Shown here piece by piece: positions 17,196 through 26,103 of a DNA stretch of 37,992 bases. The stretch covers positions 1 to 37,992 of the forward strand of contig JAGDBD010000039.1 in assembly GCA_017959225.1 (NCBI GenBank), given 5' to 3'. Below the pieces are notes generated by a model. That model did no database searches. It was not told where the DNA came from and worked only from the letters and a program-made list of their open reading frames with translations. The first letter of the stretch is position 1, and the number at the start of each line of letters is the position of its first letter. The position numbers and the translations under genes are program-made. The DNA comes from Fibrobacter sp. (lineage in GTDB: Bacteria > Fibrobacterota > Fibrobacteria > Fibrobacterales > Fibrobacteraceae).

Positions 17196-17846
17196 ATGGT
17201 CGTTACCTTACTCGGTTCTACAGGTCTTGTCGGCAAGGAAGTTCTCCGCTTTTTAGAAGCTTCCCCTTCCGTCGAAAAAATCATTTTGCCCGTGCGCAAA
17301 ATTCCAAGCGGTCCTGTGGGAGAAAAAAGCTACCCCGTCGAAATCGACTTTGAAAATTTAAAACTGCACAAGAACAGCTTTCTTGCCGATGCCGTTATCT
17401 GCTGTCTCGGTACGACTCTCAAAAAGGCCGGTTCCAAAAAAGCCCGCGAACATGTGGACTTGCAAATTCCTCTCGAATGCGCAGCCATTGCCAAGGCTCA
17501 AAAGGTGAAGCATTTTCTGGTCATCAGCGCCCAAGGCGCTAATGCACATTCCCCATTCCATTATAACCGTACCAAGGGCCTTTTGGAAGAGGGATTAAAA
17601 ATGCTCGAATTTCCTTCCCTCACCATCATCCGTCCATCCCTATTGCTTGGAAAGCGTGCAGAAAGCCGTACCGCCGAAGATCTTTTTCAAAAGATCACAT
17701 CCAAGCATTTGCACTTGATTCCCGAATTCTGGAGACCCGTCCACGCAAAAGCGGTGGCAGCGCTTCTCGTCGCGTCTCTCAGCTGTCCTCCAAACGGTCC
17801 GCATATTATCTTTAACCGGACCATCGCCAAAAGCGATACCTTTTGA
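17196..17846 (+). CDS. NAD(P)-binding Rossmann-fold protein, HTATIP2/atypical SDR-like
   Basis: A 216-residue protein with GSTGLVGKEV at 7-16, the dinucleotide-binding motif of atypical extended SDRs. It also has VICCLGTTLKKAGSK in the position typical of HTATIP2/TIP30-like oxidoreductases and a short YNRTKGLLE segment with the Y-x-x-x-K pair. AGGAA precedes the ATG. It is cotranscribed with the GGDEF gene (2-base gap). The two share no obvious function. The 3' end stops 4 bases from the convergent outer-membrane protein gene. Substrate unknown. Confidence 0.8.
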   Translation: MVVTLLGSTGLVGKEVLRFLEASPSVEKIILPVRKIPSGPVGEKSYPVEIDFENLKLHKNSFLADAVICCLGTTLKKAGSKKAREHVDLQIPLECAAIAKAQKVKHFLVISAQGANAHSPFHYNRTKGLLEEGLKMLEFPSLTIIRPSLLLGKRAESRTAEDLFQKITSKHLHLIPEFWRPVHAKAVAALLVASLSCPPNGPHIIFNRTIAKSDTF

Positions 17847-17850
17847 TTCT

Positions 17851-19581
17851 TTAGAACGTTTTCACAATATTGCACCAGAAGCGGGTCTTGTCACGTCCGC
17901 CGTTGGGAACGAGCATTCGATGCTTTCCTAACGCATGTAGAATCGTTCCTTTTAGCGTAATGCCATATTCCGGGAACACCTGTGAAAAAGAGGCGTCCCA
18001 GTACCAGCTTCCCTTCACCACATACGGATCTTCTGTGCGTAAATTCCACTGCGCATCGGAACGGTACGCCCAAGCGTGCTGAATTTTAAAATGGTTCCAG
18101 AGATTCCAGTCCGCACCAATGGAAATCCATTCTTCAACGGGATTCACTTCAAAACGTTCCTCTTCACCGTCGATACGTTCAAAGCCCGCTCGGGCATTCA
18201 GCAAGAACATTTTTTTGTAGTAGAAAGCCACATTCGCTTCACCGGAAAATCCTTTGATCCAAGAATCAATCCGTTCCACGTCGCCAGTGCGATAGGTGAC
18301 ATTTTGCTTTCCAGATGATATGTTCGCTTCGTCTGTAGAATAGGATTCTACGTTAAAAGTTTCTGCGCCTTTTTCAAACCATCCGGCGATGTTCATGCCG
18401 AGTCCAAAATATCCTGCCCGACCTTGAACATCCAAATAGGCGCGGTGCAGCTGCATCACACCGTCCGCACGCAAGTGAATCGTGTCCGAATCCAAGTATT
18501 CGTAATCTTCACCTAAAGGGTTAAGGGTTGATGCTACATGATTTTTAAACCCGACGTTGGTTTTTGCACCGACCACTTCCGGGAATTCCAAATTCACACT
18601 GTCCTTGCTCGAAAATTCTCGACCGCTCGTTCCGATAAATCCGGCAAAGCTCAAGCGATCCGTAGGCCGCAAGGAATATTCCAAATAAGGGAAGACCACA
18701 TAATCGTCTTTGATGCCTACAGGCATCGATCCGCTGTCGTCCACTGCGCGGAACGCCACTCCAAGGCCTAGATTCCAAAGCTTTTTCTTTTTGGCAATGG
18801 AATCTTCGCCAAGTTTAATCGATCCGCTGATTTCTTTCCGGTTGCCCACGTGTTCACCGGCAAGGACCGTATATTCTGCATTTTCAAAAGCGACGTTCCC
18901 GTGCAAATACTTAGTGTCAAAACGGGCTTCGGCTCGGGGCTTGTATTCAACCGGCAACCATCTACCGCTTTCAGCAAAAATCCATAAATATTCATGCCCC
19001 GCAAGCAAGGAGGATTCAAAGGAACCGGAGGAATAACCGAAGCCCGCATAGGCCGTGCTCTGGTACGGCAGATTTTCTCCAAAAATGGAGTAATCCATAC
19101 GATTCACCATTTTGCTTCGAATTTTCCAGTTCGACACAGAATAATGGTCCACTTGGAAATACCGTGCGGTCGTCCAAATTCCGCTATAGGATTTGGAGCG
19201 GTATCCCGCTTCAAGCATCGGCGTTCCATTTTCATTTCCCGAAGACCAGCCGCCGTGACGCGGATCCTGATACATCAAATCGCCGATTTCGTTTCCCACC
19301 GACATCCACACGGAGGGTTCCAAAGGCGTCCACGAAGGCGTTCCGGAGACACGGTTGAACAAAATGCGGTCTCGCACTTTAGACGGGCTCCATTCTTCGC
19401 TTTCGGAATGGATACCGCCCATTTGGGAAGAGCGGTCATAAACATATGTAGGCGATGCCGTTAAGAAAGTTCCATCATAACGGGTGTCCAACATGCCTTC
19501 CGTTTCGGGCAAAATATCTGCCGTAGCAAAAGCTGCGCAAAGAGCGCCCGCCATCATCCAAAGATTCATCTGCTTGATCAT
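17851..19581 (-). CDS. Predicted outer-membrane beta-barrel protein, unrecognised family
   Basis: A 576-residue protein with a signal peptide (hydrophobic stretch about 8-20, cleavage near ATA-DI). It has many alternating hydrophobic/aromatic strands such as YSIFGENLPYQSTAYAGFGY and ends in an aromatic residue, KTF. These are hallmarks of a Gram-negative outer-membrane barrel. I do not recognise a family. AGGAG lies 6 bases before the ATG at 19581. It is the last gene of the fmt-rsmB-OMP-OMP run, 9 bases after the smaller barrel protein, so the two barrels are probably made together. Confidence 0.7.
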   Translation of the reverse strand: MIKQMNLWMMAGALCAAFATADILPETEGMLDTRYDGTFLTASPTYVYDRSSQMGGIHSESEEWSPSKVRDRILFNRVSGTPSWTPLEPSVWMSVGNEIGDLMYQDPRHGGWSSGNENGTPMLEAGYRSKSYSGIWTTARYFQVDHYSVSNWKIRSKMVNRMDYSIFGENLPYQSTAYAGFGYSSGSFESSLLAGHEYLWIFAESGRWLPVEYKPRAEARFDTKYLHGNVAFENAEYTVLAGEHVGNRKEISGSIKLGEDSIAKKKKLWNLGLGVAFRAVDDSGSMPVGIKDDYVVFPYLEYSLRPTDRLSFAGFIGTSGREFSSKDSVNLEFPEVVGAKTNVGFKNHVASTLNPLGEDYEYLDSDTIHLRADGVMQLHRAYLDVQGRAGYFGLGMNIAGWFEKGAETFNVESYSTDEANISSGKQNVTYRTGDVERIDSWIKGFSGEANVAFYYKKMFLLNARAGFERIDGEEERFEVNPVEEWISIGADWNLWNHFKIQHAWAYRSDAQWNLRTEDPYVVKGSWYWDASFSQVFPEYGITLKGTILHALGKHRMLVPNGGRDKTRFWCNIVKTF

Positions 19582-19590
19582 GCGGCACTC

Positions 19591-20154
19591 CTACCAAAGA
19601 TTTCTCTGTAAATAAAATCCGAACCACGCCGTTTCGGAAGTCTCCGGAGCTGTCCAAAGCCTTTCAAAATAGACGCGGGCGCCAACCCGCCATTTGTCCC
19701 AATTCAATATGGGCAAATTCAAACGCGCATAAAAACCGAATTCCGATTCATTATCGGTTAACGAAGATCCATTCGTATTTCCGCTTTCGTCATCGGCACG
19801 CATCCATACGCAGCTGAACCCCGCGCCAAGCGCAATGGGCTTTACAAACGGCAAAGGATAATCCACACCGATTCGCCCATTCACCTGATGGATTCCGTGA
19901 TAAGCCACATTTCCCGTTGTGGTCAAATAGGCATACCCCATTTGAACGACACCAATCAAATCGCGAAAGAACGTGTAATCAAATTCCCAAAGGCCGTAAT
20001 AAGTGTCTTCTAGATTGAGCCCTGCATCGTCAAGCAGATACAAAGCTCCGCCCTCCAATGCCAACGACGCATGGTCGAATTCTACGGAAGTGGAATCCGT
20101 TTTTGCCCAAAGAGATGCTCCAAAAAGCATGACGGCCAACAGGAATTTTTTCAT
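19591..20154 (-). CDS. Small predicted outer-membrane protein, unrecognised family
   Basis: A 187-residue protein with a clear signal peptide (MKKFLLAVMLFGASLWAK). The rest is beta-rich, with alternating strands and a C-terminal FYLQRNLW that ends in an aromatic residue, as expected for an eight-strand barrel. The ATG at 20154 overlaps the rsmB stop by 4 bases (ATGA), with a TCCGGAG site just upstream, so its translation is coupled to rsmB. No family recognised. Confidence 0.7.
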   Translation of the reverse strand: MKKFLLAVMLFGASLWAKTDSTSVEFDHASLALEGGALYLLDDAGLNLEDTYYGLWEFDYTFFRDLIGVVQMGYAYLTTTGNVAYHGIHQVNGRIGVDYPLPFVKPIALGAGFSCVWMRADDESGNTNGSSLTDNESEFGFYARLNLPILNWDKWRVGARVYFERLWTAPETSETAWFGFYLQRNLW

Positions 20155-21398
20155 GATTTTCTCCGGAGGGATGCGGCGTAAAAGTGATCCAGTCCAAAGG
20201 CGTTTTGGCCAATGTGAATCGATTCCTTCTTTTCAAAGTCCGAATGTTTATCTAAGAACTTCTGCACGACCTTGTCCGTTTCGGCACGGTCCGGGCTGCA
20301 TGTGGCGTATACGATTACGCCTTCTTTCTTTACCGCGGCACTGGCTGCTTCCAAAATTTCATACTGGATCGCAGGAAGCGTTTTCAAATCGTTTTGCGTT
20401 AAACGGTATTTGACTTCCGGTCGGCGGGAAAGGACTCCCAAGTTGCTACACGGGACATCCAAAAGCACACGGTCGAACTTTTCTTCGAATCCGGATTTTG
20501 TCGCATCGATTGTCTGCACTTCCACATTGGAAAGTTTTAAACGGCGAGTCAAATCTAACATCGGGCGTAAACGTTCTTCCGAAGCGTCCGAAGCGAGAAT
20601 CTTTGCCGTCGGATTATCTTCGGCAAGGAGCGCCGATTTTCCGCCCGGGGCAGCACATGCGTCCCAAACAGTCATGTTTTCTTCCACGTTCAATAAGCGG
20701 GCCACTTCGTACGCAGCCGGATTTTGAACCGAAAAAAGTCCCTTCGCAAAGGAATCGCTTTTTAAAAGTTCACCCAGATGTGGTTCATTTGAACCTTCGA
20801 TCACTTCCAAATAGCGATCCTTGTAAATGCGCCCTGAAAGCATCAGCTTTTCTTTCAATTCGGAAGCGGATATCCGTTGCGGGTTAACGCGAATCCATTG
20901 GCTCGGGCGTTCCACCGTTTCCTTGGCGAATTCTTCTGCATGGGCCGAACCGTAAAAGTCTAACAACCGACGAGCAATCCATTCCGGAAGGGAATATTCA
21001 AGGCTCATGCGCTGAACGTGCTGCGCAGGAAGTTCCGGTAAACCGTTCCGTTCAAGGCTTCGCAAAATTCCATTCACAAGTTTTACAGAACCTTCCCCAA
21101 GGCTCACACGACGTGCAAGTTCCGCACTGGAATCCACCGCGGCATGGTTCGGCACATCCATAAAAAAGATCTGGTAAATGCCCAGTTCAAGCACACACTG
21201 GACTTCTACACTGGGCATTCTCCGCACGTTCTTTTTTATCGCATGCTGCAGACGCAAATGGCGTCTGCACACGCCTAAGGCGAGCTCTTTCGCAAATGGC
21301 GAAAGGGCATGCTCCCGCAGCATGGTTCCGTTCCGGATCCAATCGATCAGAGCATAAAGCGCCGACAGGCGTTCCTTTAAGCTATCGTCTTGAAGCAC
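20151..21398 (-). CDS. rsmB: 16S rRNA m5C methyltransferase, RsmB/Sun family
   Basis: Methylates a cytosine in 16S rRNA (C967 in E. coli) with SAM. The N-terminal NusB-like RNA-binding domain (about 1-125) is followed by a Rossmann methyltransferase. The SAM motif DACAAPGGKS is at 246-255, and the two catalytic cysteines are C317 in DVPCSNLG and C367 in ATCSPDR. The length of 415 residues is normal. The start is a GTG at 21398 with AGAAGGA 6 bases upstream, and it lies 22 bases inside the end of fmt. The fmt-rsmB order is widely conserved. Confidence 0.95.
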   Translation of the reverse strand: MLQDDSLKERLSALYALIDWIRNGTMLREHALSPFAKELALGVCRRHLRLQHAIKKNVRRMPSVEVQCVLELGIYQIFFMDVPNHAAVDSSAELARRVSLGEGSVKLVNGILRSLERNGLPELPAQHVQRMSLEYSLPEWIARRLLDFYGSAHAEEFAKETVERPSQWIRVNPQRISASELKEKLMLSGRIYKDRYLEVIEGSNEPHLGELLKSDSFAKGLFSVQNPAAYEVARLLNVEENMTVWDACAAPGGKSALLAEDNPTAKILASDASEERLRPMLDLTRRLKLSNVEVQTIDATKSGFEEKFDRVLLDVPCSNLGVLSRRPEVKYRLTQNDLKTLPAIQYEILEAASAAVKKEGVIVYATCSPDRAETDKVVQKFLDKHSDFEKKESIHIGQNAFGLDHFYAASLRRKS

Positions 21399-22309
21399 AA
21401 GTCATCCTTCTTTTGAATTCCGCGGAGAAAATCGGCGACAGGCATGGCGCGTTTTCCTTCCAGCTGAATTTCCGTTACTTCGAGGACGCCGTTTGCAGTG
21501 CCCACATAGAGTTTTTCTTTTTCACCGCGGGCTTCGCCCGGATTTAACCAGGTACTGTGATGCGGAATCGTTTTGCGGAAGTACGCTGTTTTCCCGTTGA
21601 AAGAACAGAAGCCTCCGGGCCACGGATAAAAAGCCCGAATCCGATTGTGGATTTCAAGCGCCGACATGTTGAAGTCGATTTTTCCATCTTCCTTTTTGAG
21701 CTTGGGAGCTGGAGAAGCTTTTTCATGTTCTTGAGGCGGAAGTTCTTTAATATCGCCGAACGCAATGCGGTTCATGGCGGCATCCAAAGCTTCACAGCCG
21801 GGTTTCACCATTTTGTTCAACACGTCTTCCGAAGTATCAAACAGGTCGATCGGAAATTCACGCTGTTCCAAAAGCGGGCCGTGATCCATTTTTTCGTCCA
21901 AAAGGAAAATGCTCACGCCGGTCTTTTCGTCGCCGTTAGCAATCGCCCACTGCACCGGGGCCGCACCGCGATATTTCGGAAGCAGACTACCATGTACATT
22001 GATTGCACCATATTTGGAAAGTCCCAGCACACGCTTCGGCAAAATGGAAAACGCAACTACCACAAAAAGGTCCGCGGCGTAGCGTTCCAAATCCACCGCA
22101 AAAGAATCGTCTTTTACGGAAACCGGTTGCAAAACAGGAAGCCCCAGTTCAAGAGCTTTGTTCTTTACCGGAGGCGCCGTCAAAACTCGACCACGTCCCA
22201 CCGGACGATCGGGCTGCGTCACCACAGCCACCACTTCGTGAGGGCCTTTACTCAAATGATCCAAAAAATGTGCCGCGAAATCCGGCGTACCCATAAATAC
22301 AATTCTCAT
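21377..22309 (-). CDS. fmt: Methionyl-tRNA formyltransferase
   Basis: Transfers formyl from 10-formyl-THF to initiator Met-tRNA. The 310 residues show catalytic N104 and H106 in INVHGSLLPKYRGAAP and D142 in KMDHGPLL, followed by a C-terminal tRNA-binding domain with KKEDGKIDF and YPWPGGF. The start is 4 bases after the TATTATTA box and has no ribosome binding site, so the mRNA is probably leaderless. It is the first gene of fmt-rsmB and the two barrel genes. Confidence 0.97.
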   Translation of the reverse strand: MRIVFMGTPDFAAHFLDHLSKGPHEVVAVVTQPDRPVGRGRVLTAPPVKNKALELGLPVLQPVSVKDDSFAVDLERYAADLFVVVAFSILPKRVLGLSKYGAINVHGSLLPKYRGAAPVQWAIANGDEKTGVSIFLLDEKMDHGPLLEQREFPIDLFDTSEDVLNKMVKPGCEALDAAMNRIAFGDIKELPPQEHEKASPAPKLKKEDGKIDFNMSALEIHNRIRAFYPWPGGFCSFNGKTAYFRKTIPHHSTWLNPGEARGEKEKLYVGTANGVLEVTEIQLEGKRAMPVADFLRGIQKKDDLCFKTIA

Positions 22310-22313
22310 GCCT

Positions 22314-22321
22314 TAATAATA
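22314..22321 (-). promoter_or_regulatory. -10 box of fmt, leaderless arrangement
   Basis: TATTATTA on the minus strand is followed by AGGC and ATG at 22309. The terminator of the upstream M18 gene ends only one base before the box. Confidence 0.5.
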
Positions 22322-22322
22322 G

Positions 22323-22349
22323 AAAACCGCCCCGATCATTTCGGAGCGG
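22323..22349 (-). terminator. Intrinsic terminator of the M18 aminopeptidase gene
   Basis: On the minus strand CCGCTCCGA (plus 22341-22349) pairs with TCGGGGCGG (22327-22335), with one G-U. TTTT follows at 22326-22323. It lies 35 bases after the M18 stop. Confidence 0.85.
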
Positions 22350-22383
22350 CATTTTAGAAGACCGTCTTTTCAAAGAGCGTACT

Positions 22384-23628
22384 TTACGCTTTGTAAAAAG
22401 CGGACATCAATTTTTGCATTCCATCGTGATCAAAAACAGCACTCATTTCACGGATGCTATGCATCGAAAGAATCGCTTCGCCCAAATCCACTGTGGGAAT
22501 TCCGAGTTCCGCCGAAAGATGCGGACCCACGGTACTGCCGCAAGGCATGTCGTTTCGGCTCACAAACGTTTGCAACGGAATTTCATTCTGCATACAAAGT
22601 ATTTTCACCACAGCGTTAGACTCCGCTTCGCTGGCATAACGTTTTTTCGCATTCGTTTTTAACACGATTCCCTTTCCAAGAATCGGTGAATGGTTCGGTT
22701 CCATTTTTTCTACATAAGCAGGATGAGTGGCATGGGCCACGTCCAAAGAAAGCAGAATGGAATCGGAAAGTTTTCCAAGCAGTTCCCCATGGGAAATTTC
22801 TCCGCTTGCAGCGACTCGTTCAAGCATGGCGGCTGCAAAATTTCCAGCAGCACCAGTACGGGTTTCCGAACCGATTTCTTCGTTGTCAAAAAAGAATGCC
22901 CCGCGCAAATGTTCCGATTCTTCGGATTGAAGTGCGATTCCATTTACAATCGCTTCGCAAGAAAGCAAATTGTCAAGGCGTCCCGAAAAGATCCATTCCT
23001 TTGAAAGGCCGCCAAAGGTAGCCGCTTGGGCGTCAAAAAATTGCATTTCAAAATCGACGATCTTTGCCCCGACTTCTTCTTCAAGGCTTGTCACAAAAAG
23101 TTTAGAAGCGGCGCCGCTCAAACAAACGTTCAAATGGTTCTGCGCATTCACTTGGAATCCCGAATCGTTCACGCCGCGGTTCAAATGGATTGCAAGTTCC
23201 GGTACGCGGCAAAGAGCGCTCATCCGCACAAGCCTTCTTTCGAGTTTGTCCCGGTTCTGCACCATTGCAATTCCCGCGATTCCAAGATCGCGGTCAAACC
23301 AGGTGTTGATCAAAGCGCCCCCATAAACTTCCGGATGGAGCAAGTGAAATCCAGCCACGTTTTTGTCTGGATTCGGCGTAATTTTTAACGCAGGGAAATC
23401 CGTATGGGCAGACGCCAAACGGAACCGCGTATCCGGAGTCCATTTGCATGGAGTGCGAAATGCAAAAATCGCAGCCCCGCGTTCCACAAAATAAGCGCGG
23501 TTCAAAGAAAGTTTCCACGGTTCCGCTTCTTTCAGCGGCGTAAAGCCCCGAGACTTCAGTTCATCGGCCAAATTTGCAGCCGCATGCCAAGGCGTTACAG
23601 AATCGTTCAAAAATTTCAACAGATCCAT
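22384..23628 (-). CDS. M18-family aminopeptidase (aspartyl aminopeptidase-like)
   Basis: A 414-residue dinuclear zinc aminopeptidase. The metal-binding H75 is in LASAHTDFP. The NTWFDRDLGIAG segment (about 108-119) is specific to M18. FDNEEIGSETRTGA holds the catalytic and ligand glutamates. CGSTVGPHLSAELGIPTVDLG near the C-terminus supplies the last histidine ligand. M18 enzymes release N-terminal acidic or neutral residues and form large tetrahedral complexes. The ATG follows AAGGAA by 5 bases. It is divergent from birA, with 53 bases between the two start codons. Confidence 0.93.
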   Translation of the reverse strand: MDLLKFLNDSVTPWHAAANLADELKSRGFTPLKEAEPWKLSLNRAYFVERGAAIFAFRTPCKWTPDTRFRLASAHTDFPALKITPNPDKNVAGFHLLHPEVYGGALINTWFDRDLGIAGIAMVQNRDKLERRLVRMSALCRVPELAIHLNRGVNDSGFQVNAQNHLNVCLSGAASKLFVTSLEEEVGAKIVDFEMQFFDAQAATFGGLSKEWIFSGRLDNLLSCEAIVNGIALQSEESEHLRGAFFFDNEEIGSETRTGAAGNFAAAMLERVAASGEISHGELLGKLSDSILLSLDVAHATHPAYVEKMEPNHSPILGKGIVLKTNAKKRYASEAESNAVVKILCMQNEIPLQTFVSRNDMPCGSTVGPHLSAELGIPTVDLGEAILSMHSIREMSAVFDHDGMQKLMSAFYKA

Positions 23629-23668
23629 GAATCTTCCTTTCTTTCCGGTTTCTCTTTGAAATTAAAAT

Positions 23669-23676
23669 TATTATTG
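23669..23676 (+). promoter_or_regulatory. -10 box of birA, near-leaderless
   Basis: TATTATTG at 23669-23676 is followed by AGCAC and the ATG at 23682. The spacing is five rather than four bases. No ribosome binding site is seen. Confidence 0.45.
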
Positions 23677-23681
23677 AGCAC

Positions 23682-24464
23682 ATGAACCATATTTTTTCCG
23701 TAGAACGTCCTTTTGACAAGTGGGAATTGCACGGTTTTGCTAGTAGAAAGGCCTTTCTTTATTCCGAACTGACAAGTACCCACCGTTTCAGCAAGGAAAA
23801 CATTTCGGAATTCGACGCCGGAGATCTTCTGGTTGCCGACTCCCAGTCAAGCGGTCGCGGAAGGCATGATCGCAAATGGATTTCTCCCGAAGGAAAAAAT
23901 CTCTACTTCAACATTCTCTATTCACTCGAAGGTTTTTTGCCCAAGCAGTATCCGCAGTTAATGCAGATTACGGCGATTTCTTTGGCACAGGTTTTTAGAA
24001 GTTTCGGGGTGAACGCAAGCGTCAAATGGCCCAACGACATTCTTTGCGAAAAGAAAAAATTCTGCGGTATGATTTCCGAAGTCCTTGTGAAAAACGGAAA
24101 GAAGATTCTTACGACGGGCATCGGAATCGATGTGAACGCTACCGAAGAAGATCTTGCAGAAATTGAGCGGCCCGTGACAAGCCTTCGCATTATCCTCGGC
24201 AAGCCTTTGAACCGAGAAGTTTTACTACAAGCAATCGTTCAAAAGCTAGAAGAATCCATTGCCATTGCAAAAGTTCAAGGTGTTGCTCCGTGGATTACAG
24301 AATGGCGCAAAATGGACCAGTTTATCGGTCATTCCGCACGGATGGTGGAAGGGAGCGAAGTCATCGAAGGAACCATTCTCGACATCAACGAAGACGGGAG
24401 TCTGCTTTTCCGCAAAACGGACGGCACAACCGTCAGCCGTTATACCGGCGATCTAGAAATTTAA
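23682..24464 (+). CDS. birA: Biotin--[acetyl-CoA carboxylase] ligase, class I
   Basis: Attaches biotin to carrier proteins through biotinyl-AMP. The 260 residues show the biotin/ATP loop GRGRHDRKW (58-66), the catalytic K115 in SVKWPND, and a C-terminal SH3-like domain with GTILDINEDGSLLFRK. There is no N-terminal helix-turn-helix, so this is the non-regulatory (class I) form. The first roughly 25 residues are a short lead-in. It converges on the small membrane protein gene with a 4-base gap. Confidence 0.95.
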   Translation: MNHIFSVERPFDKWELHGFASRKAFLYSELTSTHRFSKENISEFDAGDLLVADSQSSGRGRHDRKWISPEGKNLYFNILYSLEGFLPKQYPQLMQITAISLAQVFRSFGVNASVKWPNDILCEKKKFCGMISEVLVKNGKKILTTGIGIDVNATEEDLAEIERPVTSLRIILGKPLNREVLLQAIVQKLEESIAIAKVQGVAPWITEWRKMDQFIGHSARMVEGSEVIEGTILDINEDGSLLFRKTDGTTVSRYTGDLEI

Positions 24465-24468
24465 GCGT

Positions 24469-24666
24469 TCAGCGATCCTGCTTATTCTTGAAATAAAAGT
24501 TTCCGGCAACCGCAATCGCAAGCAACACAATAAAAACGTTCAACGCTTTGTTCGCCGTTTCTTCGGGAATAAAACCGAATTCGATTCCCAGCACGTCGAT
24601 TAACGAAAGGAGCGCAATCCAGATTGCGGTCCGCTGGCAAACCTTGCGTTTATCATCGTAACGCAT
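24469..24666 (-). CDS. Small two-helix membrane protein, unknown function
   Basis: A 65-residue protein starting MRYDDKRKVC. It has hydrophobic segments at about 11-26 and 38-56 and a charged tail (FKNKQDR). The ATG at 24666 is chosen because AGGAGG lies 8 bases upstream, while the in-frame ATG at 24672 is only 2 bases away from it. It overlaps the end of the UbiA-like gene by 14 bases and so belongs to the ubiE-ubiX-ubiA operon. No family recognised. Confidence 0.65.
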   Translation of the reverse strand: MRYDDKRKVCQRTAIWIALLSLIDVLGIEFGFIPEETANKALNVFIVLLAIAVAGNFYFKNKQDR

Positions 24667-25552
24667 TGACATCGCCTCCTAAAAAAATCCACACCATCAA
24701 TCCAAGCATCACAAGAACGCTGATCCCAACATTCGCCAAAAAAAAGTCCCGGTTCATCGCATCCAAATCATCGGACTTGCGGAACAGGTGAATGTAAAGG
24801 ATCGCTACCGCCATCAAAGCGAAAACGCTCCACCAGGCAATTCCCATCTGCCAATAAAATCCAAAGACAACACACAAAAGGAGCATGGCCAGATGGCTTG
24901 CAAGCGCGATTCTTAACGCATTCTTTCTTCCAAAGCGAGCCGGCACAGAATGCAAGCCTTCTTTTCGATCGACTTCTTCATCTTGCGTCGCATAGATAAT
25001 ATCAAAACCGCCCATCCAAAGCATCAAAATGAACATCAAAAAAATCGGGAACGCCGCAAATTCGCCCCGCACAGCAATCCATGCTCCCAAGGGGCTCATG
25101 CCGATCGCAAATCCCAAATACCAATGGCACAACCATGAAAAGCGTTTCCAATACGAATAAAAAGCTAATGCGCAAAGAACCGGAAAAGAAAAGCTTCCCG
25201 CCAAAGGATTCAAAAGCCATGCAAAGGTGCAAAAGAGTCCCGCGTTCACCACGATAAATCCAATCACTGCCTTTTTGGAAAGCGCTCCCGTCACCAAGTG
25301 GCGTTTTGCCGTGCGAGGATTTTTTCCATCGATTTTTGCATCCACAAGCCGGTTGAACGACATGGAACTGTTCCGCGCAGTCACCATGCAACCAAGGATC
25401 AGCAACACGAGCTTTGCAATTTCAAAAGGTTCCATATCCCGGAACCCATTCGCGGCCACCCACATGGAACCAACGGCAAAAGGCATCGCAAAAAGCGAAT
25501 GGCTAAAGCGTACCATGTGACCATATTCCACAATTTTCGAAAAGGCACTCAT
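24653..25552 (-). CDS. UbiA-family prenyltransferase (UbiA/MqnP-like)
   Basis: A 299-residue membrane enzyme that joins a polyprenyl chain to an aromatic acid. The two Asp-rich motifs that bind Mg-diphosphate are N67-x-x-x-D71-x-x-x-D75 in FNRLVDAKIDGKNPRT and D191-x-x-x-D195 in YATQDEEVDRKEG. About eight to nine helices are evident. It sits with UbiX- and UbiE-like genes through 4-base overlaps. In an anaerobe making menaquinone this set would be the prenylation, decarboxylation-cofactor and methylation steps, perhaps of the futalosine route (MqnP-like). That assignment is inferred from context, not from substrate residues. Confidence 0.9.
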   Translation of the reverse strand: MSAFSKIVEYGHMVRFSHSLFAMPFAVGSMWVAANGFRDMEPFEIAKLVLLILGCMVTARNSSMSFNRLVDAKIDGKNPRTAKRHLVTGALSKKAVIGFIVVNAGLFCTFAWLLNPLAGSFSFPVLCALAFYSYWKRFSWLCHWYLGFAIGMSPLGAWIAVRGEFAAFPIFLMFILMLWMGGFDIIYATQDEEVDRKEGLHSVPARFGRKNALRIALASHLAMLLLCVVFGFYWQMGIAWWSVFALMAVAILYIHLFRKSDDLDAMNRDFFLANVGISVLVMLGLMVWIFLGGDVNALR

Positions 25553-26103
25553 TTGTTAGAACCCCACTCAGGAACAATTGCATTCGGAACGTCCAAATGA
25601 TTCAAAATTTTGGCGACCACTGTATCGGCTAAAGCTTCAACCGTCTGCGGCTTTGCGTAAAAATGGGGGCTTGCAGGAATCACCACAGCTCCTGCCAAAG
25701 TCAGCTGTTCCATATTTTTTAAATGAATCCAATTGTACGGCATTTCCCGCGGAACTATCACCAGTTTTCGACGTTCTTTTAAACACACGTCCGCAGCACG
25801 GGTCAGCAGGTTGTCCGCTACGCCATTCGCCATTTTTCCAAGGGTTCCCATGGAACAGGGAACCACAGCCATCCCTGCAAATGCGGAACTTCCACTGGCG
25901 CAGCTCGCAAAAAAATCTTTCACGTCAAGGATTTCATCGGCTTTGAAAAGTTCTTCACGTTGGCCTTCGTAATCAGCGACATCTTTCCCGGCATCCGTCA
26001 TGATCAGCGAAACAAAATGTCCAGACTTTTGCAAATAATGCAACGTCCTTGCTGCATAAATTGCACCCGAAGCGCCTGTTACGCCCAGCAGATAATGGCT
26101 CAT
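25549..26103 (-). CDS. ubiX: Flavin prenyltransferase, UbiX family
   Basis: A 184-residue protein that makes prenylated FMN, the cofactor of UbiD-type decarboxylases. Visible: the FMN-binding start LLGVTGASGAIYAART (5-20), the CSMGTLGKMANGVADNLLTRAADV segment and VPREMPYNWIHLKNM, which contributes conserved phosphate-binding residues. The length is normal. Four-base overlaps with both neighbours indicate one transcript. No ubiD gene lies in the window. Confidence 0.93.
   Translation of the reverse strand: MSHYLLGVTGASGAIYAARTLHYLQKSGHFVSLIMTDAGKDVADYEGQREELFKADEILDVKDFFASCASGSSAFAGMAVVPCSMGTLGKMANGVADNLLTRAADVCLKERRKLVIVPREMPYNWIHLKNMEQLTLAGAVVIPASPHFYAKPQTVEALADTVVAKILNHLDVPNAIVPEWGSNK

Noticed and set aside
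21557..22357. Open frame on the plus strand opposite fmt
   Set aside because: fmt is fully supported. The antisense peptide is rich in His, Arg and Phe and has no start signal.
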